DNA of 19,404 bases from Syntrophomonadaceae bacterium (GCA_012798055.1 JAAZOA010000219.1:1-19404), one strand, 5' to 3'; shown: positions 7,186 through 15,466, counted from the first letter of the stretch. Program-made: numbers and translations. Notes: generated by a model not told the origin, from the letters alone.

Positions 7186-7254
7186 ATGCATCTGCATACT
7201 CACGGGCTTTATATATTTTTTCCACATGACGATCCTTTGTGTGCGCTGTTATGA
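7186..7254 (+). CDS. candidate leader peptide (22 residues) of the ABC-F gene
   Basis: A short open frame from ATG at 7186 encodes a peptide beginning MHLHTHGLYIFFPH and ending DDPLCALL. A weak GCGGGA site lies upstream. Its TGA stop (7252-7254) lies inside the base of the perfect hairpin at 7251-7284. This geometry is what a ribosome-controlled attenuator needs: a ribosome at the end of the small frame would cover the left arm and prevent hairpin formation. A minimal Met-Arg-stop frame (7090-7098) with GGAG eight bases upstream lies earlier in the same leader. Function is inferred from layout only. Confidence 0.45.
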   Translation: MHLHTHGLYIFFPHDDPLCALL

Positions 7255-7290
7255 GATGCAGGAATCAGCCTTCCTGCATCTCATGTTATT
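7251..7290 (+). terminator. attenuator-like hairpin in the ABC-F leader
   Basis: Perfect 14-bp arms (ATGAGATGCAGGAA at 7251-7264 and TTCCTGCATCTCAT at 7271-7284) enclose a 6-nt loop, TCAGCC, followed by GTTATTT. The U-tract is short, so it would be a leaky terminator. The string TTCCTGC at 7101-7107, earlier in the leader, can pair with the left arm (GCAGGAA, 7258-7264) and could act as an antiterminator. The ABC-F ribosome binding site (AGGAGG, 7299-7304) lies just downstream. Confidence 0.6.
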
Positions 7291-7313
7291 TGGGGCACAG
7301 GAGGTAATGCATC

Positions 7314-8816
7314 ATGTCACTTATCAATGTCAGTAACCTCACTTTCGGTTACGAAGGTGGAGGCGACAACATTTTCGAAAATGTCAGTTTTCAGATCGAT
7401 ACTGACTGGAAGCTCGGTTTTACCGGCAGAAATGGCCGAGGCAAGACCACCTTTCTGAAACTGCTGATGAGGAGATACGAATATAGCGGTAGTATATCAT
7501 CCAGTGTGTCTTTTGAATACTTTCCTTACGAAGTTAAGGATGAGCGGATGGATACTCAAGCAGTTGTTGACACCATTATCAGTGGCTATGAGGATTGGCA
7601 ACTCGTCAGGGAACTGAATCTGCTGGATGTGCCGCACGACGTGCTCGGTCGCCCCTTTCAGACCCTTTCTAACGGGGAACAGACCAAGATACTGCTAGCT
7701 GCTTTTTTCCTAAAGGAAAACAGTTTTTTACTCATAGATGAGCCAACCAATCATCTGGATATGAAGGGGCGCCGGACTGTAAGCGAATACCTCCGCTGCA
7801 AGCAGGGGTTCATACTGGTATCTCACGACCGGACTTTTCTGGACCACTGCATCGACCACATTCTTTCCATCAATCGGTCAAATATTGAGATTCAGAGAGG
7901 AAATTTCACGTCCTGGTATCATAACAAGCAGCTTCAGGACAATTTGGAAATTGCCAGAAATGAAGCCCTGCAAAAGGACATCCAAAGGCTGGAAATATCC
8001 GCCCGGCAGACATCTGCCTGGTCTGATCGGGTGGAAAGTTCTAAAAAAGGGCATCGTATTTCTGGAATCAAGTCGGATAAGGGTTATATTGGGCACAAAT
8101 CCGCAAAAATGATGAAGCGTTCCAAGGTGATCGAGAGCCGGACTCTTACTGCCATCGAAGAAAAATCGAAACTGTTGAAAAACATCGAGGCGACCTCATC
8201 CTTGAAGATCAGGCCGCTCAGGCATCACGCCGCTAGAATGGTCGACCTGGAGGATATAAGCATCGTTTTCGGAGAACGTAAAATCTGCGAAGGGGTTAGT
8301 TTTACCATCACATCAGGAGACCGTATCGCTCTGCGGGGAAAAAACGGTGCAGGCAAATCCAGCCTTGCCAGGCTGATCTTGGGTGAATCCATTCAATATA
8401 AGGGTGTCTTGAGAAAGGGCAGCAGGCTGAAGATATCTTATGTCAGCCAGGCAGTGTCTGATCTGGCGGGCAGTTTTAATGATTATGCCAGATGCTATGG
8501 CGTCGACCAGACCCTGTTCAAAACTATACTACGCAAGCTTGATTTTTCCCGAGATATGTTCCATCTCGACCTCAGTGTCCTCAGCGATGGGCAGAAGAAA
8601 AAGGTCATGATGGCCCGAAGCCTTTGCGAATCAGCCCACCTGTACATCTGGGACGAACCACTCAACTACGTAGATGTCATATCCAGGATACAGATCGAAG
8701 AACTGCTCAGGCAATACGAGCCGACCATCCTGTTCATTGAACATGACCGTGCTTTTTGTGACAATATTGCCACTAAAACCATAACACTAGGGGACGGTTC
8801 TCTTGTGTTAAGTTAA
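7314..8816 (+). CDS. ABC-F ribosomal protection protein, Lsa-type
   Basis: The 500-residue product is a tandem ATPase without membrane segments. Domain 1 has Walker A GRNGRGKTT (38-46), signature TLSNGEQTK (Ser119) and Walker B LLIDEPTNHLD (Asp142, Glu143). Domain 2 has Walker A GKNGAGKSS (from 342), signature VLSDGQKKK and Walker B YIWDEPLNYVD (Asp447, Glu448). The opening MSLINVSNLTFGYEG and overall length match the Lsa branch. Lsa-type proteins bind the ribosomal E site and displace lincosamide, streptogramin A and pleuromutilin drugs. An AGGAGG site nine bases before ATG fixes the start. The long leader suggests drug-inducible expression. Oddly, the last ten residues (TLGDGSLVLS) are encoded by the left terminal hairpin of the RAYT element that follows. 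Family assignment is strong; the resistance spectrum is inferred. Confidence 0.9.
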   Translation: MSLINVSNLTFGYEGGGDNIFENVSFQIDTDWKLGFTGRNGRGKTTFLKLLMRRYEYSGSISSSVSFEYFPYEVKDERMDTQAVVDTIISGYEDWQLVRELNLLDVPHDVLGRPFQTLSNGEQTKILLAAFFLKENSFLLIDEPTNHLDMKGRRTVSEYLRCKQGFILVSHDRTFLDHCIDHILSINRSNIEIQRGNFTSWYHNKQLQDNLEIARNEALQKDIQRLEISARQTSAWSDRVESSKKGHRISGIKSDKGYIGHKSAKMMKRSKVIESRTLTAIEEKSKLLKNIEATSSLKIRPLRHHAARMVDLEDISIVFGERKICEGVSFTITSGDRIALRGKNGAGKSSLARLILGESIQYKGVLRKGSRLKISYVSQAVSDLAGSFNDYARCYGVDQTLFKTILRKLDFSRDMFHLDLSVLSDGQKKKVMMARSLCESAHLYIWDEPLNYVDVISRIQIEELLRQYEPTILFIEHDRAFCDNIATKTITLGDGSLVLS

Positions 8817-9665
8817 AACAGATGGTAAGATATAAAAAAGGAAAAATGTGGAGAAATAGGAAATGCCGAGGAAGCCGAGAAAAAAGAGTGGAACAGGCAT
8901 CTACCATGTTATAGTTCGAGGAGTCGGCCAGCAGGACATTTTCCATGAAGGAGACGATTTTCACAGATTCCTGAAGACCATGAAAAAGTTATCACTGGAA
9001 AGCGAGATAAGCATACTCGGTTATTGTTTGATGACCAATCACGTTCATTTATTGTTAAGAGAAGTGAACGGCGACGTATCACTTTTTATGAAGCGCCTAG
9101 GAGTCAGTTACGCATACTGGTACAATTGCAAATACGAAAGAACTGGACACGTGTTTCAAGATCGCTTCAAGAGTGAATGCGTGGAGGATGAAGCATACCT
9201 AATGACCGTGATCCGTTACATCCACCAGAATCCAGTCAAAGCATCCATAACGGGCAACCCAGAGGATTATGAATGGAGTAGTTGCGCAGAATATTATCAA
9301 CAGGATCCCCAAAACGCCATAATTACTGATCGCCGGCCAATCTTGAGCATTTTTCACAAAGACAAGCAAACAGCAATCAAAGAACTGCAAAAATTCACAG
9401 CAGCAGGGAACCAAGACAACTGTTTGGATTGCGATGAGATCAAAAGAATCAGTGAAAGTGAAGCATACGAAATCACGAAGAGAATAATGAAAGGTGATCC
9501 GGTAACGGCAATACAGGAGATGAGCCAGGATGCAAGGAAGATCATTTTGAATCGTTTAAGAACCAGCGGATTGAGCTTGCGGCAAATATGCAGGATAACC
9601 GGACTGCCATTCCACGTTGTCCGAAAGGCTTAGAAGATTGACACAGAAGAACCGTCCCCCTGTGC
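8784..9665 (+). mobile_element. RAYT element 1 (intact)
   Basis: A complete RAYT gene (8863-9633) is bracketed by inverted hairpins. The left copy at 8784-8808 reads ACACTAG, GGGACGGTTCT, CTTGTGT. The right copy at 9641-9665, read on the minus strand, is GCACAGG, GGGACGGTTCT, TCTGTGT. Both are 25 bp and carry the common loop with ACACAAG-class arms. The right end again begins right after TTGAC, 7 bp past the RAYT stop codon. The left end is embedded in the last codons of the ABC-F gene, which puts the boundary there. The total of about 880 bp looks like a self-contained unit. Confidence 0.85.
8863..9633 (+). CDS. REP-associated tyrosine transposase (RAYT) 1
   Basis: This 256-residue protein belongs to the Y1/HUH single-strand transposase superfamily, RAYT branch. 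The opening KSGTGIYHVIVRGVGQQDIF is the first strand region. The HUH metal site is NHVHLLL (His60, His62). The catalytic tyrosine is most likely Tyr119 in VIRYIHQNPVKA, with GHVFQDRFKSE between them. The C-terminal third ends in a helix-turn-helix-like segment, LSLRQICRITGLPFHVVRKA, probably used for hairpin recognition. RAYTs cut and move short palindromic REP sequences. The flanking 25-bp hairpins are its likely substrates. All catalytic residues are present, so it may be active. The start has GGAG about eleven bases upstream. Confidence 0.88.
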   Translation: MPRKPRKKSGTGIYHVIVRGVGQQDIFHEGDDFHRFLKTMKKLSLESEISILGYCLMTNHVHLLLREVNGDVSLFMKRLGVSYAYWYNCKYERTGHVFQDRFKSECVEDEAYLMTVIRYIHQNPVKASITGNPEDYEWSSCAEYYQQDPQNAIITDRRPILSIFHKDKQTAIKELQKFTAAGNQDNCLDCDEIKRISESEAYEITKRIMKGDPVTAIQEMSQDARKIILNRLRTSGLSLRQICRITGLPFHVVRKA

Positions 9666-9717
9666 TACGATTCATTAAAATATAGGTTGACGAATCGAGC
9701 GCACAATTAAAACAGCG

Positions 9718-9777
9718 GACCCGCTATGTCATCCCGGCACTGACTTTGCGGGTCATCGGCTTTTAGCCGAGATGACC
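9718..9777 (+). other. mutually exclusive hairpins upstream of the PIN-like gene
   Basis: GACCCGC (9718-9724) can pair with GCGGGTC (9748-9754). Alternatively GGTCATCGGCT (9751-9761) can pair with AGCC plus GATGACC (9765-9777) with a 2-nt bulge. The two structures overlap at 9751-9754 and cannot form together. No T-run follows. This could be a leader structure for the PIN-like gene or the displaced 3' region of the ABC-F gene. The rest of 9666-9932 shows nothing else I can name. Confidence 0.4.
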
Positions 9778-9932
9778 TTCGTAAGAGTCGACCTGCAAAG
9801 TTATTTGTGTTTCGGTAGAACGGGCAAACATTTTGTATTTGCAGCATCGACCAAAGCTTATGCTAAAGGGAATCAGTTCTATCCGTAGAATATAAAGACA
9901 TGAACCATAAAAACAACCGGGAGGAATGAATG

Positions 9933-10523
9933 ATGTCGGTTTTTGAAGAATTCCTATACATAGATTATGAAAATGTCCAGGACGTAAATGTAGATGTGAT
10001 CAAGAAGAGCATGAAAGTAATGATTATTGTAGGGGAAGACCAGAGCAAAGTACCTATCGATCTCGTGCAAAAAACCCAGCCATTTGGGAATTCAGTCGAA
10101 TGGATACGCGTCAAAGGCCGGGGGCGAAATGCCCTGGACTTTTTCATCAGCTTCTATCTGGGCAAAGATGTGTCAGCGGAACCCAAAAAATCTTTCATTA
10201 TCTATTCTAAGGACACGGGCTACGACCCTTTGATCGGGCACTTGAACAGTAGTGGGATCAAGGCCAGGAGGATTGTTAGTTTTCAGGAGTTATCCAACAG
10301 AAAAGCCATAGCTATTGATGAAGCGGGAATCAAGAAAGTCAAAGAAAATCTGAAAAAGGTGACTCCGATCAAGCGCCCGAAAAAGAGAAGCAGCCTGCAA
10401 GCCCACATAACTGGTGTGCTCAGCGGGAGGTCGAAGAAAGACATCGAAAATATCATCGAGGACCTTTTTATTGAGAAAATTGTCTATGAAGAGAATGGGA
10501 TAATTAAGTACGCTCTTGAATGA
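9933..10523 (+). CDS. PIN-like domain protein with C-terminal helical/winged region
   Basis: The product is about 196 residues. The opening FLYIDYENVQDVNVD, then NALDFFISFYLGKD and SKDTGYDPLIGHL, are the three acidic clusters of a PIN/NYN-type ribonuclease fold (Asp at about 11, 69, 94 and 98). A basic linker (KRPKKRSSLQ) leads to a C-terminal segment, HITGVLSGRSKKDIENII, ending in a beta-hairpin-like tail that resembles a small winged helix. PIN/NYN proteins cut RNA with Mg2+. No antitoxin gene is adjacent, so a free-standing RNase or RNA-binding role is more likely than a toxin. ATG at 9933 sits eight bases after GGGAGG; ATG at 9930 is also possible. The FAD oxidase gene starts 38 bp downstream, probably in one transcript. 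Confidence 0.78.
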   Translation: MSVFEEFLYIDYENVQDVNVDVIKKSMKVMIIVGEDQSKVPIDLVQKTQPFGNSVEWIRVKGRGRNALDFFISFYLGKDVSAEPKKSFIIYSKDTGYDPLIGHLNSSGIKARRIVSFQELSNRKAIAIDEAGIKKVKENLKKVTPIKRPKKRSSLQAHITGVLSGRSKKDIENIIEDLFIEKIVYEENGIIKYALE

Positions 10524-10561
10524 GCTAAGTGATTAGCTGACCAAGGAGGCTGAATAGATGG

Positions 10562-11878
10562 ATGTCTATACACGAAGAAAAGGTGAAGAGGATCTCAGCC
10601 CAACTGAGAGCACGCCAGAGCAACGCACCCCTGGCCCTCAAGAAAAAGGCGGTTTCCCACGAGGTCCCGAAACCAGGGGACAAGAAGTATACGGATGATA
10701 AGCTCGACATCAGCGACTTCGAGGAAATAATCCAGATCGATCCGGACAGTCGCATCTGCGTTGCAGAACCGGGGGTGACCTTCGCCAGGGTTGTGGATGC
10801 CGCGATCAAGCTGGGTCTTGCCCCTGCGGTGGTGCCTGAGCTCAAGACAATAACTATCGGCGGCGCTGTGTCAGGATGTTCGATTGAGTCCACTTCTTTC
10901 AGGTTGGGGGGATTCCATGACAGCTGCCTGGAGTATGAGGTTGTGACCGCCAAAGGGGAGATCCTCCACTGCACCCCTGACAATGAGAATAGGCTGTTGT
11001 TCCAGATGGTGCACGGGACATTCGGTACCCTGGGGATAATCACACTGCTCAAATTCAAGCTGATACCAGCCAAGCCATTTGTTAAGGTGGTATATGAGAG
11101 GTACACCAGCCTTGACCAATACCTAAATGCGATCTGGTCGCACTATGTCAAACAAGATTTGGATTTCATGGACGGGATCATCCACTCACCGGGAGATTAC
11201 GTGCTGAGCGCAGGTTATTATGTGGACCAGGCCCCCTACACCCACAGTTATGACTGGATGAGGATATATTATAAGAGCACGGCCAGGCGAAAAGAGGATT
11301 ACCTGGAGACACCGGACTACTTTTTCAGGTACAACAAGGGTGTGACCAACGTGCACCCGCAATCATTCATCGGTCGCCTCCTGTTCGGAAGATTTATCAA
11401 TTCCAACACCACTCTGAAGATGGTTAATCTCTTCAGGAAAATCATTCCTTCGTCCTTTATCCCCATAACCGTTGACACGTTCATACCGTTTTCCAAAATG
11501 GAAGATTTCATGGCATGGTATGAGGCGGCTATAAAGCATTTTCCACTGTGGTGCGTTCCTTTCAAGATAGTGCACAGATATGAATGGGTGTCAGAAGAAT
11601 TCTTGAGCAGGGTCCAGGATGAGCTCTTCCTTGATATCGCTATTTATGGCATGCGCAGCGAACATGCAGAGTACTATTACAAGGTCATCGAGGAAAAATT
11701 GTTCGAGTTAGGTGCGATCAAAACTCTTATCTCCACCAACCTTTATTCCGAAGAGGAATTCTGGCAAATCTGGAACAAAAGAAATTATGATGCGGTTAAG
11801 GCTGTTACCGATCCGGATAACATATTCAGGGGACTTTACGAGAAGACTTGCAGGGCATCAAGGGGACTAGGCAGGTGA
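10562..11878 (+). CDS. FAD-binding oxidoreductase (PCMH-type, DHCR24-like)
   Basis: The 438-residue product has an N-terminal PCMH-type FAD-binding domain (about 40-170). It begins with the string KKAVSHEVPKPGDKKYTDDK, continues with CVAEPGVTFARVVDAAIKLG and VVPELKTITIGGAVSGCSIE, and ends with LLFQMVHGTFGTLGIITLLK. The remainder is an alpha/beta substrate domain. This matches the family that includes sterol delta-24 reductase and related FAD-linked oxidases. Such enzymes reduce or oxidise C-C or C-O bonds using tightly bound FAD; the substrate here is unknown. AAGGAGG lies 12 bases before the chosen ATG. An ATG four bases earlier is better spaced but out of frame and gives only a short peptide. 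No membrane segment or signal peptide is seen. Confidence 0.85.
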   Translation: MSIHEEKVKRISAQLRARQSNAPLALKKKAVSHEVPKPGDKKYTDDKLDISDFEEIIQIDPDSRICVAEPGVTFARVVDAAIKLGLAPAVVPELKTITIGGAVSGCSIESTSFRLGGFHDSCLEYEVVTAKGEILHCTPDNENRLLFQMVHGTFGTLGIITLLKFKLIPAKPFVKVVYERYTSLDQYLNAIWSHYVKQDLDFMDGIIHSPGDYVLSAGYYVDQAPYTHSYDWMRIYYKSTARRKEDYLETPDYFFRYNKGVTNVHPQSFIGRLLFGRFINSNTTLKMVNLFRKIIPSSFIPITVDTFIPFSKMEDFMAWYEAAIKHFPLWCVPFKIVHRYEWVSEEFLSRVQDELFLDIAIYGMRSEHAEYYYKVIEEKLFELGAIKTLISTNLYSEEEFWQIWNKRNYDAVKAVTDPDNIFRGLYEKTCRASRGLGR

Positions 11879-12025
11879 ACCCTGTGGTCGGCATTTGCCT
11901 GCGAGTTCATTTTGGTTAATCTATCGTCATTTCTAATCGAAGTTGGGATACTATACAGGGGTAGAAGGCGTGGTAGACTGATTAAGTAACATTGCTCCCT
12001 GATCATCTTGTGGCCCGCGCTGACT

Positions 12026-12424
12026 TTATTCAGTGGCCCATTTCATTATTAAATCCCACTGCGCGTCGCTGACAGGCACTACAGAAAGCCTGGGCAGTCT
12101 AACCAGATCCCAATCCGCAAACATCCCGCTTGCCTTGATCTGCGCAAGGGTTACCGCTTGAGGTAGTGTTTCCTTTGCTAAGATTTTAAACACCCACTCA
12201 TTATTTGGGGGGATGGCATAGGGGTAAGTGGTGATCTCGGCAATACCAACCATGCGGCGTTCGTGGCCGGTATGGTATATGAGAACCCTATCACCGGGTT
12301 TCATCTGTCTCATGTTCTTAAGTGCCGCAGGAGCTTTGACTCCGTCCCAGACCGCTTCTTTTTCCCGATACAAATCTTCCCAGGAAAAATCAGCCGGTTC
12401 CGTTTTCAGTAACCAAGCTGCCAT
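12026..12424 (-). CDS. EVE-domain protein
   Basis: The 132-residue product is a single EVE domain of the thymocyte-nuclear-protein-1 type: MAAWLLKTEPADFSWEDL, then VWDGVKAPAALKNMRQMKPG, DRVLIYHTGHERRMVGIAEI and a C-terminal LVRLPRLSVVPVSDAQWDLI. EVE domains are PUA-like and bind modified bases in DNA or RNA, and they often accompany restriction or modification functions. None is visible next door. ATG at 12424 is supported by AGGAGG seven bases upstream; a longer frame reaching 12517 has no such site. It is transcribed divergently from the cation ATPase gene. A TATAAT on the minus strand (12476-12471) is a possible -10. Confidence 0.88.
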   Translation of the reverse strand: MAAWLLKTEPADFSWEDLYREKEAVWDGVKAPAALKNMRQMKPGDRVLIYHTGHERRMVGIAEITTYPYAIPPNNEWVFKILAKETLPQAVTLAQIKASGMFADWDLVRLPRLSVVPVSDAQWDLIMKWATE

Positions 12425-12680
12425 GATGATGCCTCCTTGTATAGGCAAAATAGATGGGGGTGTTACAATAATTATAAGGTATATATTATGTTCATTACTC
12501 ACCCAAATCCTCATCAACGCCGCAGTTTTGCCACATACACAGCATATCCTGAGGGAGGACTGTCACAATAGAAAGGTTTTGTAAAATGGAATTGCGCGCT
12601 ATCGCCCAGTGATGGTGACTGAGGCAGAAGTCCTGAACCAACCGGGCAATATGCGTGCCTACATAAAGGAGTGAAAATTG

Positions 12681-15389
12681 ATGGAGAAGCAGCTCAGCAC
12701 TGATGAGGCATTGGGGCAGAGATGGCATGCCTGCGAGGTCAATAGCATTTTCCTGCATTTTGGCAGCGGCCCCGATGGTTTGGAGGAAGAGCAAGCTGCT
12801 CTGCGTTTGAAAGAAATTGGGCCTAATGCTTTGCCGGAGGTCCAACCCCCGGCCATATGGCAGGTTCTGCTGCACCAGGTCAAGAATCCGCTGATATATA
12901 TACTAATTGCCGCTGCTGTGGCGTCAGCATTTATCGGGGATTTTAAAGATGCATTCTTCATAATGATCGTGATTGTTTTGAACAGCGGGCTGGGTGCTTA
13001 CCAGGAATTCAGTGCGGAAAAGAGCGCTGCCAGTCTGCAAAACTTGCTTAAAATCAGGGCCCGTGTTAGGCGTAGTGGCCGGGAATACGAAATCCCGTCG
13101 GAGGAACTTGTGCCGGGAGATCTGGTGATGCTTGAATCCGGGATTAAAGTGCCGGCGGACCTGCGGCTTATCGAGGCCAGTAATCTAACTGCCGATGAAA
13201 GCTTTTTAACCGGTGAGTCCAATGCCGCCACCAAAAATACCGGCCTTCTGCCGGAGGATACCGGAGTTAGCGATCTCACTAATATGACCTTTGCCGGCTC
13301 CACCATCATGACCGGTCGAGGCAAGGGCATAGTGGTATCCACCGGACTGAGAACCGAGGTGGGCAAGATAGCCCAGCACGTAGCTGAATCGGAAAGCGGC
13401 AAACCGCCTCTGGTAATGCGCATGGAGCGTTTTACCAAGCAGATCAGTTATTTGGTGCTGGTGATCAGTCTATTCCTGGTGACCCTGTTGTATATGCAGG
13501 GTCTTCCGGGGACAGCTATCTTTTTCTTTGTGGTAGCCCTGGCAGTCTCTGCTATACCAGAAGGTTTGCCGGTCGCCCTCACGGTAGCGCTTTCGGTGGC
13601 GGTGTCGAGGATGTCCAAACGAAATGTAATTGTCCGCAAACTGCCTGCAGTGGAGAGCCTGGGAAGCTGCACCGTGATCGCCAGTGACAAGACCGGAACC
13701 CTGACGGTCAACCAACAGACGGTTCGGCAGATATTGTTGCCCAGCGGGTACGCGGTTGGCATTTCAGGGGAGGGATACAATGGGATCGGGGAAATATCTG
13801 CCCTTGACCAGATCGAAATCCCGGCCCACGTCCGCCTCCAACTGGAAAATATGCTCAAGCTGGCGATGATAGCTAATGAGGGTTCATTGAGCCAGAGGGA
13901 TGGGAAGTGGGCATATTACGGTGACGCCATGGATGTGGCTCTTTTGGCCGCTGGTTACAAAAGCGGCCTGTCCCCGGAGCGACTTAAAAAAGAGTATCGC
14001 CTGCTGGACATGATACCCTATGAATCGGAACGCAAATTTGCGGCTGCTTTTTATCAGCAGGGAGACCAGGTATTTGCCGCTGCAAAGGGTGCGGTTGAGA
14101 CTATTGTGGAATTTTGCGACCATATGCAATATGGAGAACAATTGGTGCCGATCGATCGGCTCGAGGTGGAAAAACAGGCCGAGGCCAAAGCCGCATTGGG
14201 CTATCGGGTGCTAGCTATTGCCGGAGCTGCCCATCCTGACTTCATGCCCAAGGATTTATACTCGGACCAGGATCTGCCCAGGATGGTTCTGTACGGCCTG
14301 GTTGGTTTCATCGATCCGCTGCGCCCTGAAGCAATAGAAGCGGTGAATAAATGCAAAACTGCCGGCATTAGAGTTTTGATGATCACCGGCGATCACAAGC
14401 TGACCGCGCGGGCCATTGCCTGTGAATTGGGCATAGCCGAGGAGGATGACAATGTGGTCACGGGCCAGCAATTGATGGAAACCGGGTCACCTGATAGCCA
14501 GGATTTTGCGGATCTAGTCGCTTCCAGCCGCGTTTTTGCCAGGGTTTCGCCTACCCAGAAGCTGGAGATCGTGGAAGTACTGATCAAACAGGGCGAATTT
14601 GTGGCCGTGACCGGGGATGGGGTCAATGATGTGCCGGCCCTGCGCCGGGCTAACATCGGTGTGGCTATGGGATCGGGGACTGATGTGGCCAAAGAAACCA
14701 GTGCAATGATCGTAACCGATGATAATTTTTCTTCCATTGTGGCAGGAGTGGAGGAAGGTCGATTTGCTTATGATAATGTGCGTAAAGTCACCTATCTGCT
14801 GATTTCCACCGGGGCAGCCGAAGTTGCTCTGTTTACGGCGGCTATTTTGGCCCAATTGCCCCTGCCCCTCCTGGCCGTACAGATCCTGTGGCTGAATCTG
14901 GTTACCAATGGCATCCAGGATGTGGCCCTGGCTTTTGAAGGCGGGGAGCCGGGTGCTATGCAGAGAAAACCAAGAGGAACCGATGAAAAGATATTTAACA
15001 ACAAGATGATAGTCCAGACTCTGATTTCGGGTTTGACCATGGGCGTGATTGCCTTCGCCACTTGGTTCGTTCTTATAAAGGTCCAATTGATGGACGAGCA
15101 CCACGCCCGCAATGTGATTCTGTTGCTGATGGTTCTGATGCAGAACGTTCATGTTTTCAATTGCCGCTCCGAATTTACCTCGGCATTTCGAGTTCCTATC
15201 CGGCGCAATTACCTGTTGATTTTAGGAGTGATCGTAGCCCAAGGTATCCATCTGCTCAGTATGCACCTGCCCTTCATGCAGCAGGTCCTCGGAACTGAAC
15301 CTGTTTTGGCGGCGGAATGGATTGCAGCACTCGTGCTGGCATTATCCCTCTTATTGGTCATGGAACTCTACAAAAAATATGCCCAATAG
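12681..15389 (+). CDS. P2-type cation-transporting ATPase
   Basis: The 902-residue product has the whole P-type ATPase core: the N-terminal cation ATPase domain, actuator motif LTGES (Glu179), PEGLP in M4 (Pro293), phosphorylation site SDKTGTLT (Asp336), nucleotide-site AKGA (Lys469), MITGDH, and hinge TGDGVNDVPAL (Asp646, Asp650). A C-terminal membrane domain follows. It resembles calcium-type P2A pumps. In M6, however, the string is NLVTNGIQDVALAFE, with Asn743 where SERCA has Asp800 (NLVTDG), so the ion is uncertain (calcium, sodium, potassium or other). ATG at 12681 sits nine bases after AGGAG; a TTG just before it is less likely. RAYT element 2 begins within its stop codon, and a good terminator lies beyond that element. 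Confidence 0.87.
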   Translation: MEKQLSTDEALGQRWHACEVNSIFLHFGSGPDGLEEEQAALRLKEIGPNALPEVQPPAIWQVLLHQVKNPLIYILIAAAVASAFIGDFKDAFFIMIVIVLNSGLGAYQEFSAEKSAASLQNLLKIRARVRRSGREYEIPSEELVPGDLVMLESGIKVPADLRLIEASNLTADESFLTGESNAATKNTGLLPEDTGVSDLTNMTFAGSTIMTGRGKGIVVSTGLRTEVGKIAQHVAESESGKPPLVMRMERFTKQISYLVLVISLFLVTLLYMQGLPGTAIFFFVVALAVSAIPEGLPVALTVALSVAVSRMSKRNVIVRKLPAVESLGSCTVIASDKTGTLTVNQQTVRQILLPSGYAVGISGEGYNGIGEISALDQIEIPAHVRLQLENMLKLAMIANEGSLSQRDGKWAYYGDAMDVALLAAGYKSGLSPERLKKEYRLLDMIPYESERKFAAAFYQQGDQVFAAAKGAVETIVEFCDHMQYGEQLVPIDRLEVEKQAEAKAALGYRVLAIAGAAHPDFMPKDLYSDQDLPRMVLYGLVGFIDPLRPEAIEAVNKCKTAGIRVLMITGDHKLTARAIACELGIAEEDDNVVTGQQLMETGSPDSQDFADLVASSRVFARVSPTQKLEIVEVLIKQGEFVAVTGDGVNDVPALRRANIGVAMGSGTDVAKETSAMIVTDDNFSSIVAGVEEGRFAYDNVRKVTYLLISTGAAEVALFTAAILAQLPLPLLAVQILWLNLVTNGIQDVALAFEGGEPGAMQRKPRGTDEKIFNNKMIVQTLISGLTMGVIAFATWFVLIKVQLMDEHHARNVILLLMVLMQNVHVFNCRSEFTSAFRVPIRRNYLLILGVIVAQGIHLLSMHLPFMQQVLGTEPVLAAEWIAALVLALSLLLVMELYKKYAQ

Positions 15390-15466
15390 GCAAGGGAATA
15401 GGCAAGGGGACGGTTCTTTTGCCTGAAGAATCATTCTTGAATAAAATGAATGCAGGAGGTGAAAAG

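Noticed and set aside
6893..7229. Open frames on both strands in the ABC-F upstream region
   Set aside because: They overlap each other and the promoter/leader elements, have no ribosome binding sites, and resemble no protein family.
10525..11106. 193-codon minus-strand frame across the start of the FAD oxidase gene
   Set aside because: It is antisense to conserved PCMH-domain coding sequence, is Ser/Leu-rich, and has no start site support.
12425..12517. Longer N-terminus for the EVE-domain protein
   Set aside because: The extra 31 residues precede the conserved MAAWLLKTEP start, and AGGAGG lies just upstream of the ATG at 12424.
14514..15152. 212-codon minus-strand frame inside the cation ATPase gene
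   Set aside because: It lies fully antisense to a clear P-type ATPase with all motifs; His/Gln-rich composition is typical of a shadow frame.
15317..15466. Longer N-terminus for RAYT 2
   Set aside because: It would overlap the ATPase gene by over 70 bp and read through the terminal hairpin, while an AGGAGG site points to GTG at 15467 and the RAYT family start.
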